Origin: Oscillospiraceae bacterium
GTDB lineage: Bacteria > Bacillota > Clostridia > UMGS1840 > HGM11507
Direction of reading: 5' to 3'
Assembly: GCA_015068525.1 (NCBI GenBank)
Contig: SVKJ01000028.1
Span: 1-13,994, forward strand
Length of the DNA stretch: 13,994 bases
Positions 6,930-13,994 of this stretch are shown one piece after another. Numbering within the stretch: the stretch's first letter is position 1; every line of letters begins with the position of its first letter. The position numbers and the translations under genes were made by a program. The notes under the pieces are model-generated. The model made no database searches. It saw only the letters and a program-made list of their open reading frames with translations, and was not told where the DNA came from.

Positions 6930-7497
6930 TTCCCAACATAAATGAGTTGTATTTATTCATACACTCTTCAACTCCGTCTTTTAAATAGCAATCTATAATT
7001 TCAACACTTTTTTTTGCAATCTTTTTTAAATCAGCAAGTTCATTTTTTGAAAAAGCACCAAGAACATAATCTATAAGGTCTTTCCCGCCATTTTCCGAAA
7101 CACCTATTTTAAGACGGCAAAAGTCATCTCCCGACAGTTTCAAAATCAAATCTTTGATTCCGTTATGACCGCCGGCACTGCCTTTTTTTCTAATTCTTAT
7201 TTTGCCAAGAGGAAGTGAAATATCATCATAAATTATAAAAATATCTTCATTGTCTATACCGTAATACTCGGCAAGTAAAAGCACACTGTCCCCGCTTAAA
7301 TTCATAAAAGTCTGAGGCTTTGCAAATATGACCTTCTCACCGTTTATAAACTGCTCCGAAATAAGCGCTTTATTTTTTAATTTATTTATTTCAAATCCTT
7401 TTTCTTTTGCGTAAAAATCAAGCATCAGAAACCCGGCGTTGTGCCTTGTGAATTCATACTTTGCGCCGGGATTTCCCAAACCAACAATAAGTTTCAT
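6922..7497 (-). CDS. pth: Pth, peptidyl-tRNA hydrolase
   Basis: This enzyme cleaves the ester bond of peptidyl-tRNA released from stalled ribosomes and recycles the tRNA. The 191-residue length is typical. Conserved residues are all visible: LIVGLGNPG with Asn9, TRHNAGF with catalytic His19, KPQTFMNLSG with Asn66, YDDISLPLGKIR with Asp92, and GSAGGHNGI with Asn112. The start lies 2 nt after the prs stop and lacks a clear RBS, so coupled translation from prs is expected. It overlaps mfd by 8 nt. This prs-pth-mfd order is standard in Bacillota. Confidence 0.97.
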   Translation of the reverse strand: MKLIVGLGNPGAKYEFTRHNAGFLMLDFYAKEKGFEINKLKNKALISEQFINGEKVIFAKPQTFMNLSGDSVLLLAEYYGIDNEDIFIIYDDISLPLGKIRIRKKGSAGGHNGIKDLILKLSGDDFCRLKIGVSENGGKDLIDYVLGAFSKNELADLKKIAKKSVEIIDCYLKDGVEECMNKYNSFMLGNE

Positions 7498-7499
7498 AA

Positions 7500-8453
7500 T
7501 TATACAAATAATGTGCTGACAGAAATGTCTTCATAAATTCTTTCAATTGCTTCAGCAAATACAGGTGCAACAGAAAGAACTTTTTCTTTTCCGAAGTGTT
7601 TTTCTTCAGGCAGTTTAATAGTGTCAAGGCAAATAAGTTCATCAATCGGTGCAGCAGATAATCTTTCAATAGCAGGACCTGATAAAACAGGATGGGTACA
7701 AGCACAAACAATACTCTTTGCGCCTCTTTCATTTAATGCTTTTACAGCATTGGCGATTGTTCCGGCTGTATCAATCATATCATCAACTATTATTACATCT
7801 TTACCTGCTATTTCCCCGATAATATTCATAACTTCAGACACATTTGCCTTTGGTCTTCTTTTATCTATAATAGCAATAGGAGCATCAAGCCTTTCAGCAT
7901 AAAATCTTGCTCTTGTAACGCTTCCCAAATCAGGAGATACTATAACAACATTGTCATTTCCACGATATTTTTCTTCAAAGTAAGGACATAAAACAGCAGA
8001 ACCTAAAAGATGGTCAACAGGAATATTGAAAAATCCCTGAATCTGAGATGCATGAAGGTCCATTGTTAATACTCTGTCTGCTCCTGCGGCAGTAAGTAAA
8101 TCTGCACAAAGTTTTGCAGTAATCGGATCTCTTGCTTTTGCTTTACGGTCCTGTCTTGCATAACCGAAATAAGGAAGTACAGCAGTTATTCTTCCCGCAG
8201 AAGCCCTTTTAAATGCATCTATCATTATAAGAAGTTCCATTAAATTATCGTTAACAGGTGAACAGGTTGACTGAACAACAAACACATCAGAACCTCTGAC
8301 TGTTTCGTGAATACTTACCGAAATTTCTCCGTCAGAAAACTTAGTAACTGTTGATTTACCAACTTCAACACCTAAAATATTTGCTATAGATTTTGCTAAT
8401 TCAGGGTTTGAATTACCCGAAAATATTTTTATATCCTTGCCGTGACTTATCAT
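7500..8453 (-). CDS. prs: Prs, ribose-phosphate pyrophosphokinase
   Basis: Prs makes PRPP from ribose 5-phosphate and ATP for purine, pyrimidine, NAD, histidine and tryptophan synthesis. The 317-residue protein is a standard class I enzyme. It shows KFSDGEISV, the ATP-site segment YARQDRKA (98-105), TMDLHASQIQGFF, DKRRP (197-201) and the PRPP loop VDDMIDTAGT (223-232). The ATG at 8453 is preceded by GGGAGGAA (8463-8470) at a good distance. The gap to spoVG is 88 nt and holds a weak hairpin, with no room for the glmU gene that I would expect here in relatives. Confidence 0.97.
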   Translation of the reverse strand: MISHGKDIKIFSGNSNPELAKSIANILGVEVGKSTVTKFSDGEISVSIHETVRGSDVFVVQSTCSPVNDNLMELLIMIDAFKRASAGRITAVLPYFGYARQDRKAKARDPITAKLCADLLTAAGADRVLTMDLHASQIQGFFNIPVDHLLGSAVLCPYFEEKYRGNDNVVIVSPDLGSVTRARFYAERLDAPIAIIDKRRPKANVSEVMNIIGEIAGKDVIIVDDMIDTAGTIANAVKALNERGAKSIVCACTHPVLSGPAIERLSAAPIDELICLDTIKLPEEKHFGKEKVLSVAPVFAEAIERIYEDISVSTLFV

Positions 8454-8503
8454 TTTTTAGTTCCTCCCGCTATTTCTCTTTTAAAAATCAAAACATAAAA
8501 TAT

Positions 8504-8533
8504 GGAAAGTGCAGACAAAATACCACACTCTCC
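8504..8533 (-). terminator. Weak hairpin between spoVG and prs, possible attenuating terminator
   Basis: Read leftward, GGAGAGTG (8533-8526) pairs with CACTTTCC (8511-8504) across a 14-nt loop with one G-U pair. T-rich sequence (ATATTTTATGTTTTG) follows. The stem is short and the loop large, so it may only reduce read-through from spoVG into prs. Confidence 0.4.
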
Positions 8534-8541
8534 AGATTTTA

Positions 8542-8823
8542 CTATTCTTCAGTTGAAGATTCTTCAGCCATCGCTTTTTCGTATTCGGCTAAAATCTTTG
8601 TTTCCAACTCTTCTCTTGTAGAAGCGTTGATCGGATGCGCAATGTCTTTGAATTCGCCGTCCGGTGTTTTTCTGCTAGGCATTGCGATAAAAAGTTTTTC
8701 TTGACCTTCGATAACTTTGATATCGTGAACAACAAAAGCATCGTCAATAGTAATAGAAACAACTGCTTTCATTTTCCCTGTAGCAGAACTAACCTTACGA
8801 ACACGGATATCTGTGATATTCAT
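8542..8823 (-). CDS. spoVG: SpoVG, septation regulator / nucleic-acid-binding protein
   Basis: SpoVG is a small site-specific DNA- and RNA-binding protein. In Bacillus it affects asymmetric septation and in other Gram-positives it acts as a global regulator; its presence does not prove sporulation. The 93-residue sequence shows family hallmarks: MNITDIRVRKV, a VSITIDDAFVVHDIKVIEG core, FIAMPSRKTPDGEFKDIAHP and the acidic C-terminal tail. GGGGAGG about 8 nt before the ATG is a strong RBS. It is first in the leftward series and has its own promoter. The divergent neighbour is murC; purR, which often precedes spoVG, is absent. Confidence 0.96.
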   Translation of the reverse strand: MNITDIRVRKVSSATGKMKAVVSITIDDAFVVHDIKVIEGQEKLFIAMPSRKTPDGEFKDIAHPINASTREELETKILAEYEKAMAEESSTEE

Positions 8824-8906
8824 AATCCGAAACCTCCCCTTTCTCGTTTTGCACCAAAACCCCTTACCTGATACAAAACGGATTGACTTTAGTTATGTAT
8901 AATCAT

Positions 8907-8935
8907 ATTATACACTATTATTTCTCATTTGTAAA
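8907..8935 (-). promoter_or_regulatory. Sigma-A-type promoter for spoVG and downstream genes
   Basis: Minus strand TTTACA (8930-8935), a 17-nt spacer and TATAAT (8907-8912). This predicts a leader of about 75 nt before the spoVG ATG at 8823. I saw no obvious sigma-H motif such as drives spoVG in Bacillus, but did not search exhaustively. Confidence 0.75.
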
Positions 8936-8963
8936 ATGTTTTTTTAAAAATTTGCTAAAATTA

Positions 8964-8993
8964 TTGACTAATTAACACTATCGTATATATAAT
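8964..8993 (+). promoter_or_regulatory. Sigma-A-type promoter for murC
   Basis: TTGACT (8964-8969), an 18-nt spacer and TATAAT (8988-8993), predicting a start near 9000 and a leader of about 30 nt. It is divergent from the spoVG promoter, with only 28 bp between the two -35 boxes, so a protein bound between them could affect both directions. Confidence 0.75.
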
Positions 8994-9028
8994 AATATTA
9001 TACTGTAAATTGGGAAGTGTTGGCTTTT

Positions 9029-10396
9029 ATGATTAAATCAGTTTTAAATGTTAAAAATTCACATATTCATTTTATCGGAATAGGCGGAGTAAGTATGAGT
9101 TCCCTTGCAAAACTTCTTCTTGCAAACGGTCATATTATTTCAGGCTCGGATATGTCTATGTCAAAAAATGTTGAGGAACTTATAGGCTTAGGTGCAAAAA
9201 TAAATATCGGTCACTTAAAAGAAAATGTTGAAAATCCCGATATGATTGTTTACACTGCTGCAGTAAAAGAAGATAATCCCGAACTTATATCGGGAAAAGA
9301 AAAAAATATACTTACTGTAGAAAGGTGTGACTTGCTGGGCGAAATTATGCGCCTTTATAAAAATCCGATAAATATTTCGGGAACTCACGGGAAAACCACT
9401 ACCACTGCGATGATGTCCGAAGTATTTTTAGATGCAGGGCTTTCTCCCACTGTTTCAATCGGCGGCGATTTTGAAAAAATCGGCGGGAACCTCAATATCG
9501 GAAAAAAAGACTATTTCATCTGCGAAGCCTGTGAGTATGTAGAAAGTTTTCTTAAATTTCACCCTTTTGCAACAATTATTTTAAATATTGAAGAGGACCA
9601 TCTTGATTATTTTAAAGATATAGAACACATAAAAAGTTCTTTCTTAAAGTTTGCCAATCTTACAGATGAAAACGGTTTTGTAGTCCTTAACAAAGAAGAT
9701 AAAGAGTGTATTCAAATATCCGAAAAAATTAATAGAAAGGTTTACACCTTCGGTTTTTCTGATAATTGCGACTGTTATGCAAAAAATATTCGTTTTACGG
9801 ATGGAAAACCTGTTTTTGATGTTTATTATAATAAAGAGTTTATTGGGAATGTAGAACTTGGTGTTTTAGGTGAACATAACATACTAAATTCTCTGTCCGT
9901 TATTCTTACAGCCCTTATATATAAAATAGATTTTAATTCAATAAAAAAATCTCTTTATGAATTTAAGGGCGCAAAGAGAAGATTTGAATATAAAGGTATG
10001 TTTAACGGTGCCAGGATTTATGACGATTATGCTCATCATCCGACTGAAATCGGAACAACAATAAAGTCAGCCAAAAAGAAAGATTATAATAATTTATATA
10101 TTGTTTTTCAGCCTCACACATATACGAGAACAAAAGCATTATTTAATGATTTTGTGGAAGTTTTACAAAAAGGCGAAAATGTTATTATAGCAGATATTTA
10201 TGCAGCAAGAGAGAAAAACACTCTTAATATCTCAGGGAAGGATCTTGCCGATAAAATACCAAATGCGATTTACTTAAAAGAATTTTCTCAGATTGAAGAG
10301 CATCTTAAAGAAAATGTAAAAGAAAATGACCTTGTAATAACGGTTGGCGCAGGCGATGTTTATAAAATTGGGGAAAATTTACTAAAAAAACTGTAA
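9029..10396 (+). CDS. murC: MurC, UDP-N-acetylmuramate--L-alanine ligase
   Basis: This cytoplasmic ATP-dependent ligase adds L-alanine to UDP-MurNAc, the first amino-acid step of peptidoglycan precursor synthesis. The 455-residue protein has the three Mur ligase domains. Markers are HFIGIGGVSMSSLAKLL for UDP binding, the ATP loop GTHGKTTTT with Lys122, EACEYVESF, ILNIEEDHLDYF, GEHNILNSL, and the C-terminal YDDYAHHPTEI and FQPHTYTRT. The ATG at 9029 is preferred, with GGGAAG 11 nt upstream; an in-frame GTG at 9017 overlaps that site. It has its own promoter, divergent from spoVG, and a 79-nt gap to nfnA that contains a separate promoter rather than a visible terminator. Confidence 0.96.
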   Translation: MIKSVLNVKNSHIHFIGIGGVSMSSLAKLLLANGHIISGSDMSMSKNVEELIGLGAKINIGHLKENVENPDMIVYTAAVKEDNPELISGKEKNILTVERCDLLGEIMRLYKNPINISGTHGKTTTTAMMSEVFLDAGLSPTVSIGGDFEKIGGNLNIGKKDYFICEACEYVESFLKFHPFATIILNIEEDHLDYFKDIEHIKSSFLKFANLTDENGFVVLNKEDKECIQISEKINRKVYTFGFSDNCDCYAKNIRFTDGKPVFDVYYNKEFIGNVELGVLGEHNILNSLSVILTALIYKIDFNSIKKSLYEFKGAKRRFEYKGMFNGARIYDDYAHHPTEIGTTIKSAKKKDYNNLYIVFQPHTYTRTKALFNDFVEVLQKGENVIIADIYAAREKNTLNISGKDLADKIPNAIYLKEFSQIEEHLKENVKENDLVITVGAGDVYKIGENLLKKL

Positions 10397-10403
10397 CTTC
10401 CAT

Positions 10404-10432
10404 TTGATTTTTTAAGATTTATGTGATAAAAT
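10404..10432 (+). promoter_or_regulatory. Extended -10 promoter for nfnAB
   Basis: TTGATT (10404-10409), a 17-nt spacer and TAAAAT (10427-10432), with TG one base upstream of the -10 box. The nfnA RBS (GGAGGA, 10464-10469) and ATG (10476) follow. It lies just past the murC stop, so nfnAB can be expressed independently of murC. Confidence 0.75.
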
Positions 10433-10475
10433 ACCATAGTGCGTAAGATTATTTATATATATTGGAGGAATATAG

Positions 10476-11309
10476 ATGTATAAAATTGTAAGAAAAGAAA
10501 ATTTAAATGACCAGATAACTTTAATGGAAGTTCATGCACCGTTTGTTGCAAGAAAAGTTCAGGCAGGTCAGTTTATTATATTAAGAGTAAGCGAACTTGG
10601 AGAAAGAATTCCTCTTACAGTTGCCGACTATAACCGTGAAAAAGGCACAGTTACGATTATTTTCCAGAAAATAGGAAAATCTACAATTGAACTTGGAAAC
10701 TTAAACGAAGGCGAAGAAATATTAGACTTTGCAGGTCCTTTGGGAGTTGCTTCTCATCTTGACGGTTTTAAAAAAGCAGCAGTAATCGGAGGAGGTCTTG
10801 GTACTGCCATTGCTTATCCTTCTGCAAAGGCTCTCTTTAACAAAGGCTGTGAAGTTGATATAATAGCAGGTTTCAGAAATAAAGACCTTATAATTTTAGA
10901 AGATGAATTAAAAGAAGTATGTCATAATCTTTATATTACAACTGATGACGGGTCTAATGGTAATAAAGGTTTTGTTACCGATATGCTTAAAAAACTTATT
11001 GAAGACGGGAATAAATATGACCTTGTAGTTGCAATAGGTCCTTTAATGATGATGAAATTTGTATGTAATCTTACAAAAGAATACGGTATTAAAACCATTG
11101 TTAGTATGAACCCTGTTATGATTGACGGAACAGGAATGTGCGGCGGATGCCGTGTTACCGTTGGGGGAGAAACAAAATTCGCATGTGTTGACGGTCCTGA
11201 CTTTGATGGTCATCTTGTTGACTTTGACGCAGCGATAAGGCGTCAGGCAATGTTTAAAGTTCAAGAGAAAAAAGCATGTGATGACTGCAGAATGAGAGGT
11301 AATAAATAA
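10476..11309 (+). CDS. nfnA: NfnA, NADH-binding subunit of ferredoxin:NADP oxidoreductase
   Basis: The small subunit of the electron-bifurcating NfnAB complex couples NADH and reduced ferredoxin to NADP reduction. The 277-residue protein has a ferredoxin-reductase-type FAD domain (RIPLTV, 44-49), a nucleotide-binding domain (AVIGGGLGTAIA near 103-114) and a C-terminal PyrK-like [2Fe-2S] site, DGTGMCGGC with Cys222 and Cys225, then Cys237. From memory, Nfn structures use an Asp as the fourth ligand, which could be Asp217 here. Homologues are often annotated as sulfide dehydrogenase or dihydroorotate dehydrogenase electron-transfer subunit; the partner gene decides for Nfn. The RBS is strong at 6 nt, and the stop overlaps the nfnB start by 1 nt. 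Confidence 0.92.
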   Translation: MYKIVRKENLNDQITLMEVHAPFVARKVQAGQFIILRVSELGERIPLTVADYNREKGTVTIIFQKIGKSTIELGNLNEGEEILDFAGPLGVASHLDGFKKAAVIGGGLGTAIAYPSAKALFNKGCEVDIIAGFRNKDLIILEDELKEVCHNLYITTDDGSNGNKGFVTDMLKKLIEDGNKYDLVVAIGPLMMMKFVCNLTKEYGIKTIVSMNPVMIDGTGMCGGCRVTVGGETKFACVDGPDFDGHLVDFDAAIRRQAMFKVQEKKACDDCRMRGNK

Positions 11310-12706
11310 TGGCTAATATGTCTTTAAATAAAGTTAAAATGCCTGAACAGGAACCTCAGGTAAGAAATAAGAATTTTAAAGAAGTTGCTTTAGGTTACAC
11401 TGAAGAAATGGCAATAGAAGAAGCAGAGAGATGCTTAAACTGTAAAAACAAACCTTGTGTTAACGGTTGCCCTGTTAACGTTCAGATTCCTGACTTTATC
11501 TCACTTATAAAACAAGGAGATTTTCAGGGAGCGTATGATAAAATTTCTGAAACAAGTGCTCTTCCTGCTATATGCGGACGAGTATGCCCTCAGGAAAATC
11601 AATGCGAAAAATATTGTGTAAGAGGTATAAAAGGCGAAAGTGTCGGTATTGGAAGACTTGAAAGATTTGCGGCAGACTGGGCAATGAAAAATTCAACTGC
11701 TGAAATTAAAAAGCCTGAGTCTAACGGCAAAAAAGTTGCTGTTGTCGGTGCAGGACCTGCATCTTTAACTTGTGCAGGCGACCTTGCAAAATTAGGCTAT
11801 GAAGTTACAGTTTTTGAAGCATTTCATAAAGCAGGGGGAGTTTTAGTTTACGGAATTCCTGAATTCAGACTTCCAAAACAGGAAATTGTTCAAAAAGAGA
11901 TTGACAAGTTAAAAGCACTTGGCGTAAAAATCGAGTTGAATGTTATTATAGGTAAATCAATAAATATTGATGAACTTATGAGCGAAGAAGGTTTTGATGC
12001 CGTATTTATCGGCTCGGGAGCAGGTCTTCCTAAATTTATGAATATGCCTGGAGAAAACCTTAACGGTGTATATTCAGCAAACGAATTCTTAACAAGAATA
12101 AACCTTATGAATGCATACAGATGGCCTGAAGCAGACACACCTATCACAGTCGGCAAAAATGTTGCTATAGTCGGTGGAGGTAACGTTGCTATGGATGCGG
12201 CAAGATGCGCAAAACGTCTTGGTGCAGATAATGTGTATATTGTTTACAGACGTTCAGAAGAAGAAATGCCTGCAAGACTTGAAGAAGTCCACCACGCAAA
12301 AGAAGAAGGCATTATTTTCAAAATGCTTACTAACCCTGTTGAAGTTGTGGGTAATGAAGAAGGCTGGGTAACAGGTCTTAAATGTGTGGAAATGGAACTT
12401 GGCGAACCTGATGCATCAGGCAGAAGAAAACCTGTAGTTAAAGAAAATTCTGAATATGTAATAGAAATGGATACCGTTGTAATTGCTATCGGTCAGTCCC
12501 CTAACCCGCTTATTAAGAACACAACTGAAGGTCTTGATACTCAAAGTTGGGGTGGAATTATAACTGATGAAAAAACAGGCGCAACAAGTATTCCCGGAGT
12601 ATACGCAGGCGGAGATGCCGTTACAGGTGCTGCAACCGTTATTCTTGCTATGGGTGCAGGAAAAGCCGCTGCAAAAGCGATAGACGAATATATTAAAAGC
12701 AAATAA
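11309..12706 (+). CDS. nfnB: NfnB, bifurcating subunit of ferredoxin:NADP oxidoreductase (GltD-like)
   Basis: The large subunit carries the bifurcating FAD, NADPH site and two [4Fe-4S] clusters; the complex runs 2 Fd(red) + NADH + 2 NADP+ + H+ to 2 Fd(ox) + NAD+ + 2 NADPH, reversibly. In 465 residues it shows Cys42, 45, 50, 54 (CLNCKNKPCVNGCP) and Cys89, 93, 99, 103 (CGRVCPQENQCEKYC), an FAD motif VVGAGPASLTCAG near 145, an NADPH motif IVGGGNVAMDAARCAKRLG near 287, and AGGDAVTGAATVILAMGAG at the C-terminus. Databases often call it glutamate synthase small subunit, but no glutamate synthase large subunit is here and it is fused by a TAATG overlap to nfnA. The RBS is GAGAGG inside the end of nfnA. 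Confidence 0.92.
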   Translation: MANMSLNKVKMPEQEPQVRNKNFKEVALGYTEEMAIEEAERCLNCKNKPCVNGCPVNVQIPDFISLIKQGDFQGAYDKISETSALPAICGRVCPQENQCEKYCVRGIKGESVGIGRLERFAADWAMKNSTAEIKKPESNGKKVAVVGAGPASLTCAGDLAKLGYEVTVFEAFHKAGGVLVYGIPEFRLPKQEIVQKEIDKLKALGVKIELNVIIGKSINIDELMSEEGFDAVFIGSGAGLPKFMNMPGENLNGVYSANEFLTRINLMNAYRWPEADTPITVGKNVAIVGGGNVAMDAARCAKRLGADNVYIVYRRSEEEMPARLEEVHHAKEEGIIFKMLTNPVEVVGNEEGWVTGLKCVEMELGEPDASGRRKPVVKENSEYVIEMDTVVIAIGQSPNPLIKNTTEGLDTQSWGGIITDEKTGATSIPGVYAGGDAVTGAATVILAMGAGKAAAKAIDEYIKSK

Positions 12707-12738
12707 ATGCAAAATGCAAAGTGCAAAATGCAGAATGA
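12705..12738 (+). repeat. Heptanucleotide repeat tail beginning in the nfnB stop codon
   Basis: AAATGCA, AAATGCA, AAGTGCA, AAATGCA and a partial GAATGA follow each other directly from 12705, so the first unit uses the last two bases of the TAA stop. The array ends just before the nfnAB terminator. Related arrays lie after rodA (927-960) and after the antiporter gene (12831-12862). Confidence 0.85.
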
Positions 12739-12742
12739 AGAA

Positions 12743-12783
12743 GGCAAAACCATGCCATACGGCGGTTTTGCCCTCTTTTTTTA
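12743..12783 (+). terminator. Intrinsic terminator of nfnAB
   Basis: GGCAAAACC (12743-12751) pairs perfectly with GGTTTTGCC (12764-12772). An inner GCC/GGC stem (12754-12756 with 12761-12763) and ATAC loop sit inside. The stem is followed by CTC and a long T-run. This is the clearest terminator in the window. The convergent antiporter gene ends about 80 nt further on. Confidence 0.92.
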
Positions 12784-12830
12784 TATATAATTTTAATTCC
12801 ATAAATTGTACGAAGAATTTATACCAAATA

Positions 12831-12862
12831 ATTTCGCACTTCGCACTTCGAATTTCGCATTT
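12831..12862 (-). repeat. Heptanucleotide repeat tail beginning in the antiporter stop codon
   Basis: On the minus strand, immediately from the TAA stop, AAATGCG, AAATTCG, AAGTGCG, AAGTGCG and a partial AAAT run from 12862 to 12831. Unit length and the AARTGC core match the nfnB tail on the opposite strand, with G in place of A at the last position. Between the two convergent tails (12784-12830) I see only AT-rich sequence. Confidence 0.85.
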
Positions 12863-13994
12863 ACTCTTTAATTTCCCCTGCTTTTATAAGTGTAATTTTC
12901 GTTATAACAGGGCCTACAAGTTCATAAATTATTGTAGCACAAAGAATGATTACTCTTATATTTGCTCCGAATTCGGGAACAACTGTAACTGCTGCCATAG
13001 ATAAACCTATTGCTACCCCTGCCTGAGGGATAAGAGTAGGACCTAAGTATTTTTTTACCTCAGGTGATGCTTTCCCGATTATTGCACCGAGTGATGCTCC
13101 ACCCATTTTACCTAAAACTCGTACAATTATGTAAACTATACCGATAACACCGACAGACGGTAAGATACCGACATTAAGTTCTGCTCCTGATACAACAAAG
13201 AATAGCAAGAACAAAGGCGGTGTAAACCTGTCTGTAAGTTGGAAAAGTTCATTATATCTTTTTGATGTGTTAATAAATATTGCACCCATTGCCATACACG
13301 CAAGAAGTGATGAAAAACCGCATATTACTGATATTCCAACACACAAACAAACCATAGCAATAGCCACAGAAAGCCTGTTACCCCTGCCTGTAAACCATTT
13401 GATTAAAGCAGAAAGGATAAAACCAAGCACAGCACCAAATAAAAGTCCTCCTATAATTTCTATAACAGGGCTTATAATAACACTTAAAATATCAACATTA
13501 CCTGTACTTCCTATTATTTTTGCAACTGCAAATGAAATTCCAAAAGCAATAAGTGCAACTGCGTCGTCAATTGCAACAACAGGAAGCAAAGTATCGGTAA
13601 CAGGACCTTTTGCTTTATACTGCTTTACAACCATAATGGTTGCGGCAGGTGCCGTTGCTGATGCGATAGCACCAAGAACAAGCGAGAATTTTATGTCACA
13701 TCCTGCCAAAACAAGCGCCAAGTCAACTAAAAGCGTTGCACCAAAACCTTCGCAGAAGGCAATTACAACAGGCGATTTACCTATTTTTTTAAGATAGGAA
13801 AGTTTAAATTCCGAACCGATAGAAAATGCAATAAACCCTAATGCAACATCTGAGATAATAGTCATTTTCGAAACCACATCTTCAGGTAAAATTCCAAGTA
13901 CATAAGGGCCTATGATAAGACCGAAAATAATATATCCTGTTACATTGGGAAGTTTGAATTTTTTCATTAACTTTCCTGAAAAAAGACCTGCAAA
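12861..13994 (-). CDS. CPA2-family cation/proton antiporter, 5' end outside window
   Basis: This membrane protein probably exchanges Na+ or K+ for H+. The 377 visible residues are almost wholly hydrophobic, with about a dozen membrane segments. The family-typical GYIIFGLIIGPYVLG comes near the start, ASATAPAATIMVV near 111-123 and VAIDDAVALI near 140-149. The adjacent Asp143-Asp144 pair (visible numbering) is at the ion-binding position, and QAGVAIGLSMAAV is near the C-terminus. The frame stays open through the window edge (FAGLFSGKL before the ATG at 13967), and CPA2 proteins normally have such sequence before that point, so this ATG is internal. It ends soon after the last membrane segment and has no RCK/TrkA-N regulatory domain. 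The substrate cannot be read from sequence. Confidence 0.88.
   Translation of the reverse strand, partial: FAGLFSGKLMKKFKLPNVTGYIIFGLIIGPYVLGILPEDVVSKMTIISDVALGFIAFSIGSEFKLSYLKKIGKSPVVIAFCEGFGATLLVDLALVLAGCDIKFSLVLGAIASATAPAATIMVVKQYKAKGPVTDTLLPVVAIDDAVALIAFGISFAVAKIIGSTGNVDILSVIISPVIEIIGGLLFGAVLGFILSALIKWFTGRGNRLSVAIAMVCLCVGISVICGFSSLLACMAMGAIFINTSKRYNELFQLTDRFTPPLFLLFFVVSGAELNVGILPSVGVIGIVYIIVRVLGKMGGASLGAIIGKASPEVKKYLGPTLIPQAGVAIGLSMAAVTVVPEFGANIRVIILCATIIYELVGPVITKITLIKAGEIKE

Noticed and set aside
11309..12706. Glutamate synthase small subunit (gltD)
   Set aside because: No large subunit is nearby, and the 1-nt overlap with an nfnA-type gene plus the Cys pattern fit NfnB better. Family similarity is real, so the call rests partly on context.
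12705..12862. CRISPR-like short repeats
   Set aside because: Units are 7 bp, directly abutting and without spacers, and no cas genes are present.
13267..13797. 176-codon rightward open frame opposite the antiporter gene
   Set aside because: It is a low-complexity Ala/Ile/Thr/Pro-rich shadow of a membrane protein gene, with no RBS.

Overview
The window looks like core chromosome of a low-GC, anaerobic member of the Bacillota, most likely class Clostridia. The evidence is the AT-rich composition, strong AGGAGG-type ribosome binding sites, the spoVG-prs-pth-mfd-prsA gene order typical of that group, and an NfnAB ferredoxin:NADP oxidoreductase, which is an anaerobe enzyme. No virus, CRISPR array or complete mobile element is present. 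Most coding sequence is ordinary; the unusual material lies in the intergenic DNA.

Layout. 1-330: start of a leftward gene at the left edge, preceded by overlapping hairpins, then a small leftward gene with a good promoter and RBS but a broken frame. 387-985: a gene-poor stretch holding tRNA-Pro(CGG) with its terminator, a second copy of the 5' half of that tRNA exactly 201 bp away, a 13-bp palindrome, an 80-bp fold-back element and a heptad-repeat array. 1022-8823: a leftward gene series, in transcription order spoVG, prs, pth, mfd, prsA-like lipoprotein and rodA. A 273-277 bp MITE-like element fills the space between the last two. 8824-9028: divergent promoters. 9029-12706: rightward murC, then nfnA-nfnB from their own promoter, ending at a strong terminator. 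12861-13994: a convergent leftward CPA2-type cation/proton antiporter whose 5' end lies beyond the window.

How the genes work together. SpoVG (nucleic-acid-binding regulator), Prs (PRPP supply), Pth (peptidyl-tRNA recycling), Mfd (transcription-coupled repair) and the PrsA-like foldase form the familiar housekeeping cluster. RodA (glycan polymerisation) and MurC (UDP-MurNAc-L-Ala synthesis) add cell-wall functions. NfnAB links the ferredoxin, NADH and NADPH pools. As I recall the usual clostridial cluster, it also has purR before spoVG, glmU between spoVG and prs, and spoVT after prsA; all three are missing here.

The best leads are the MITE-like element with TA-flanked terminal inverted repeats, the tRNA-Pro locus with two repeat pairs at the same 201-bp offset, heptanucleotide tails next to gene ends, and the frameshifted small gene. 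I found no convincing new multi-gene system.
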